Positions 61,674-64,000 of a stretch of DNA of 64,000 bases are shown piece after piece. Position 1 is the first letter of the stretch. Each line of letters opens with the position of its first letter. The DNA is from Listeria costaricensis (GTDB lineage Bacteria > Bacillota > Bacilli > Lactobacillales > Listeriaceae). The position numbers and the translations under genes were made by a program. The notes under the pieces are model-generated. The model searched no databases. It saw nothing but the letters and a program-made list of their open reading frames with translations, and was not told the origin of the DNA. The stretch is from positions 16,710 to 80,709 of the forward strand of contig NZ_FXUT01000006.1 of the NCBI RefSeq assembly GCF_900183385.1, written 5' to 3'.

Positions 61674-63548
61674 ATGAAAATTACGGACTTACTTAGTAAA
61701 GACGTTATGATAATGTCACTTCAAGCCCGAACAAAAGAGGCAGCCATTGATGAAATGATCGCTTCTCTTAAAAAACACAATAAAATTAGTGATGTGCACG
61801 TTTTTAAAGAAGCCATCATGGCACGTGAAGCCCAAAGTTCAACTGGAATTGGCGAAGGGATTGCCATGCCGCATGCTAAAACAAAAGCAGTCAACACACC
61901 AACCGTTGTGTTTGCTAAAAGTGAAGCAGGACTTGATTATGAATCATTGGATGGTCAACCGGCACATTTATTCTTTATGATCGCTGCTCCTGATGGTGCC
62001 AATGAAACCCATTTGGAAACACTTGCCGCACTTTCACGTTTGCTCGTTCATCCAACGTTTGTAGAAAATCTGAAAAAAACACAAACACCAGATGAAGTTG
62101 TAGCACTATTCGATCAAGAACAAGCGGATTCAGAAGAAAATGCACAGGAAACTCCTGTATCTGCAGACGTCGAAAAAGAGTTCGTTGTGGCTGTCACAGC
62201 TTGTCCCACAGGCATCGCGCACACCTATATGGCGGAAGACGCGCTTAAAAATAAAGCCAAAGAATTGGGCGTTGAAATCCGCGTTGAAACCAATGGATCA
62301 GAAGGTGTCAAACATCGATTGACAAAAGAAGAAATCGAACGTGCTGCGGGTGTCATCGTAGCTGCCGATAAGAATGTTGAAATGGCTCGTTTTGACGGAA
62401 AACATGTATTACAGACGCCAGTAAGTGATGGTATCCGTAAGCCAGAAGAGCTTATCAATCGCGCACTAAAACAAGATGCACCGGTTTATCATAGTAACGG
62501 AGCTGTGAATAAAGAAGAATCTGAAGAAAAGTTGTCAGTCGGCAGTAAAATTTACAAAGACCTGATGAACGGAATTTCGCACATGCTGCCATTTGTTGTC
62601 GGCGGCGGGATTTTAATGGCTATATCCTTCTTAATTGAAGGTTTTGCACCGGATAGCTCGATCTTTAAAATGCTCGGACAAATTACAGGTGGCGAAACAG
62701 GAGCTTTCCTCTTCCTGATTCCAATATTAGCCGGTTTCATTGCCAGCAGTATCGGTGATCGTCCAGCTCTAATGCCTGGTATGGTCGGTGGTTTAATGGC
62801 TGCACAAACAGGCGCAGGGTTCCTTGGCGGTTTAGCAGCTGGTTTCCTTGCAGGCTACGTAGTTCTAGGACTTAAAAAAGTATTTGCAGGCATGCCGAAA
62901 TCTTTAGAAGGCCTAAAACCAATCTTGCTCTATCCAGTCTTTGGCCTATTAATTACCGGCGGCATCATGTATTATGTGGCTGATCCGATTTTCAAAGTTA
63001 TCAATGATTTCCTTGTGACACAGCTAGAAGGCTTAGGAACGACTAATGCAGTGATTTTAGGGGTTGTCTTGGGTGGTATGATGGCCATTGATATGGGAGG
63101 ACCGTTCAATAAAGCGGCATATACCTTTGCGATTGGCGTATTTACCTCGACAGGTGATGGCACATTTATGGCCGCTGTTATGGCTGGCGGTATGGTTCCA
63201 CCACTTGCCATCGCACTTGCAACTACTTTCTTCCGGAATAAATTTACAGAGCAGGAAAAACAAGCAGGTTTAACCAACTATGTCTTAGGTCTGTCATTTA
63301 TTACAGAAGGAGCGATTCCGTTTGCCGCGGCAGATCCGCTTCGTGTGATTGTATCCTCCGTCATTGGTTCGGCAATTGCCGGCGGGTTGACGCAATTCTG
63401 GCATTTGAATGTTCCGGCTCCTCACGGCGGAATCTTTGTTGCACCACTTGCAAATAATCCTTTACTGTTCCTGTTAGCTATTCTGATTGGTACAGTTGTT
63501 GCCGGACTTATTTATGGTTTTTGGAAGAAACCGGCGAAAGAAATTTAA
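61674..63548 (+). CDS. fruA: Fructose-specific PTS enzyme IIABC
   Basis: A 624-residue fructose permease. Domain order is IIA (residues about 1-145, phosphohistidine in GIAMPHAKT), IIB (about 165-265, phosphocysteine in ACPTGIAHTYMA) and IIC (about 285-615, with IGDRPALMPGMVGGLMA and FITEGAIPFAAADP). It imports fructose as fructose 1-phosphate, the substrate of FruK. It is preceded by TGGAGGA and closes the operon. Confidence 0.96.
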   Translation: MKITDLLSKDVMIMSLQARTKEAAIDEMIASLKKHNKISDVHVFKEAIMAREAQSSTGIGEGIAMPHAKTKAVNTPTVVFAKSEAGLDYESLDGQPAHLFFMIAAPDGANETHLETLAALSRLLVHPTFVENLKKTQTPDEVVALFDQEQADSEENAQETPVSADVEKEFVVAVTACPTGIAHTYMAEDALKNKAKELGVEIRVETNGSEGVKHRLTKEEIERAAGVIVAADKNVEMARFDGKHVLQTPVSDGIRKPEELINRALKQDAPVYHSNGAVNKEESEEKLSVGSKIYKDLMNGISHMLPFVVGGGILMAISFLIEGFAPDSSIFKMLGQITGGETGAFLFLIPILAGFIASSIGDRPALMPGMVGGLMAAQTGAGFLGGLAAGFLAGYVVLGLKKVFAGMPKSLEGLKPILLYPVFGLLITGGIMYYVADPIFKVINDFLVTQLEGLGTTNAVILGVVLGGMMAIDMGGPFNKAAYTFAIGVFTSTGDGTFMAAVMAGGMVPPLAIALATTFFRNKFTEQEKQAGLTNYVLGLSFITEGAIPFAAADPLRVIVSSVIGSAIAGGLTQFWHLNVPAPHGGIFVAPLANNPLLFLLAILIGTVVAGLIYGFWKKPAKEI

Positions 63549-63558
63549 ATCTATGCCA

Positions 63559-63593
63559 AACAGTCTTTCTTGTCAAAAGGGAGGCTGTTTTTT
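63559..63593 (+). terminator. fru operon terminator
   Basis: AAACAGTCTTTC and GGGAGGCTGTTT pair around a short loop and are followed by T-rich sequence. Confidence 0.75.
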
Positions 63594-63603
63594 ATTGAAA
63601 TAG

Positions 63604-63632
63604 TCGAATTCTCAAATTTCTGCTGTTATAAT
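63604..63632 (+). promoter_or_regulatory. Promoter of the XRE regulator
   Basis: TATAAT at 63627-63632 is preceded by TG at the extended position (63624-63625). A weak -35 box TCGAAT lies at 63604-63609, 17 bp upstream. Confidence 0.6.
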
Positions 63633-63656
63633 AAAAGAGAAGAAGGGGTGGTACAT

Positions 63657-64000
63657 ATGGATTTTGGTGAAAAATTAATCAATCTACGGAAAAAGAATCG
63701 TATGACGCAGAAACAGCTAGCCCAAAAAATTGGTGTAACAGCATCTACAATCAGTAAATATGAGAATGACAACCATCGTCCGCCAATCTTCATTCTGGCT
63801 AAGCTTGCCGAGACTCTCGGTACCACAACAGATTTTCTGTTAGATGATGTGGCGGGACTGCGTGAAAAAAATTCAGTAAATGCTTTTCCATTAATTGGAA
63901 ACCCGGAACTTGAAAAGTGGTATTTAGAACTCCCATATACATTGTCTGAAAGAGAGTTGCTTCTTCTCAAACAAATTTCTGAGGCGATTGAAAGACAAAA
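63657..64000 (+). CDS. XRE-family HTH regulator, 5' part
   Basis: The frame begins with ATG at 63657 after AGAAGGGGTGG and remains open to the window end (114 complete codons). The N-terminal 65 residues are a classical XRE/Cro HTH: GEKLINLRKKNRMTQKQLAQ, then GVTASTISKYENDNHRPPI and LAKLAETLGTTTDFLL. The rest (ELEKWYLELPYTLSERELLLLKQISEAIE) looks helical and may be a short dimerisation part, as in small phage-like or SinR-like repressors. Its targets are outside the window. Confidence 0.88.
   Translation, partial: MDFGEKLINLRKKNRMTQKQLAQKIGVTASTISKYENDNHRPPIFILAKLAETLGTTTDFLLDDVAGLREKNSVNAFPLIGNPELEKWYLELPYTLSERELLLLKQISEAIERQ

Overview
The window looks like a chromosomal segment of a low-to-mid GC Firmicute, most likely a member of the family Listeriaceae (Listeria sensu lato). 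The reasons are gene content and order rather than any marker gene: a Lin0512-family gene, an internalin-like leucine-rich repeat protein, a UspA protein, a pssA-E type exopolysaccharide operon, an ACT/UPF0210 pair, a LacI regulator with a GH4 6-phospho-beta-glucosidase, and a lacD/class C beta-lactamase-like pair follow each other in an order I recall from the lmo0513-lmo0540 region of L. monocytogenes. A LacI/ABC/GH13/DUF1861/GH130/phosphohexomutase cluster matches what I recall as lmo0858-lmo0865. The species cannot be named from this sequence.

Layout. 1-0.9 kb: 3' end of a Cna-B repeat LPXTG surface protein. 1-3.3 kb: GntR regulator plus ABC exporter. 3.4-8.0 kb: esterase, DUF1269 membrane protein, formate/nitrite transporter, polysaccharide deacetylase and an NMT1/SsuA-like binding lipoprotein. 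8.1-10.6 kb: crtM-crtN, a two-gene C30 carotenoid operon absent from common Listeria as far as I know. 10.7-12.7 kb: a frameshifted LPXTG remnant, then the permease and ATPase that probably belong to the lipoprotein at 7.1 kb. 13-19 kb: ogt, tRNA-Ala, and a 1725-residue surface protein with ten Ig-like repeats behind a good SigB-type promoter. 19-28.5 kb: a mannoside uptake and phosphorolysis operon. 28.5-38.5 kb: Lin0512 protein, beta-glucoside PTS operon, WxL-anchored InlJ-like protein, UspA, GH4 enzyme and RpiR regulator. 38.7-39.7 kb: a decayed Crp/Fnr regulator and a DUF4064 protein. 40-47.3 kb: pssA-E exopolysaccharide synthesis. 47.3-53.1 kb: unknown protein, ACT and UPF0210 genes, LacI, second GH4 enzyme and an atypical NagB-like protein. 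53.3-57 kb: TetR/ABC and MarR/NmrA modules. 57.2-59.7 kb: lacD and a serine beta-lactamase-like protein. 60-63.5 kb: fruR-fruK-fruA. 63.7 kb to the end: start of an XRE regulator.

Functionally the window is dominated by sugar capture (one ABC and two PTS systems, three 6-phospho-beta-glucosidases, lacD), by the cell surface (four sorted or WxL proteins, one of them decayed, and one exopolysaccharide machine with a degenerate c-di-GMP receptor) and by many small local regulators whose operators can be read directly as palindromes inside promoters. The best candidates for under-described biology are the carotenoid operon with its palindrome-gated promoter, the split ABC transporter around it, the promoter-plus-terminator leader before the pss operon, the WxL/InlJ chimera and the NagB-like protein with altered active-site motifs. 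I found no CRISPR array, integrase, transposase or classical riboswitch.
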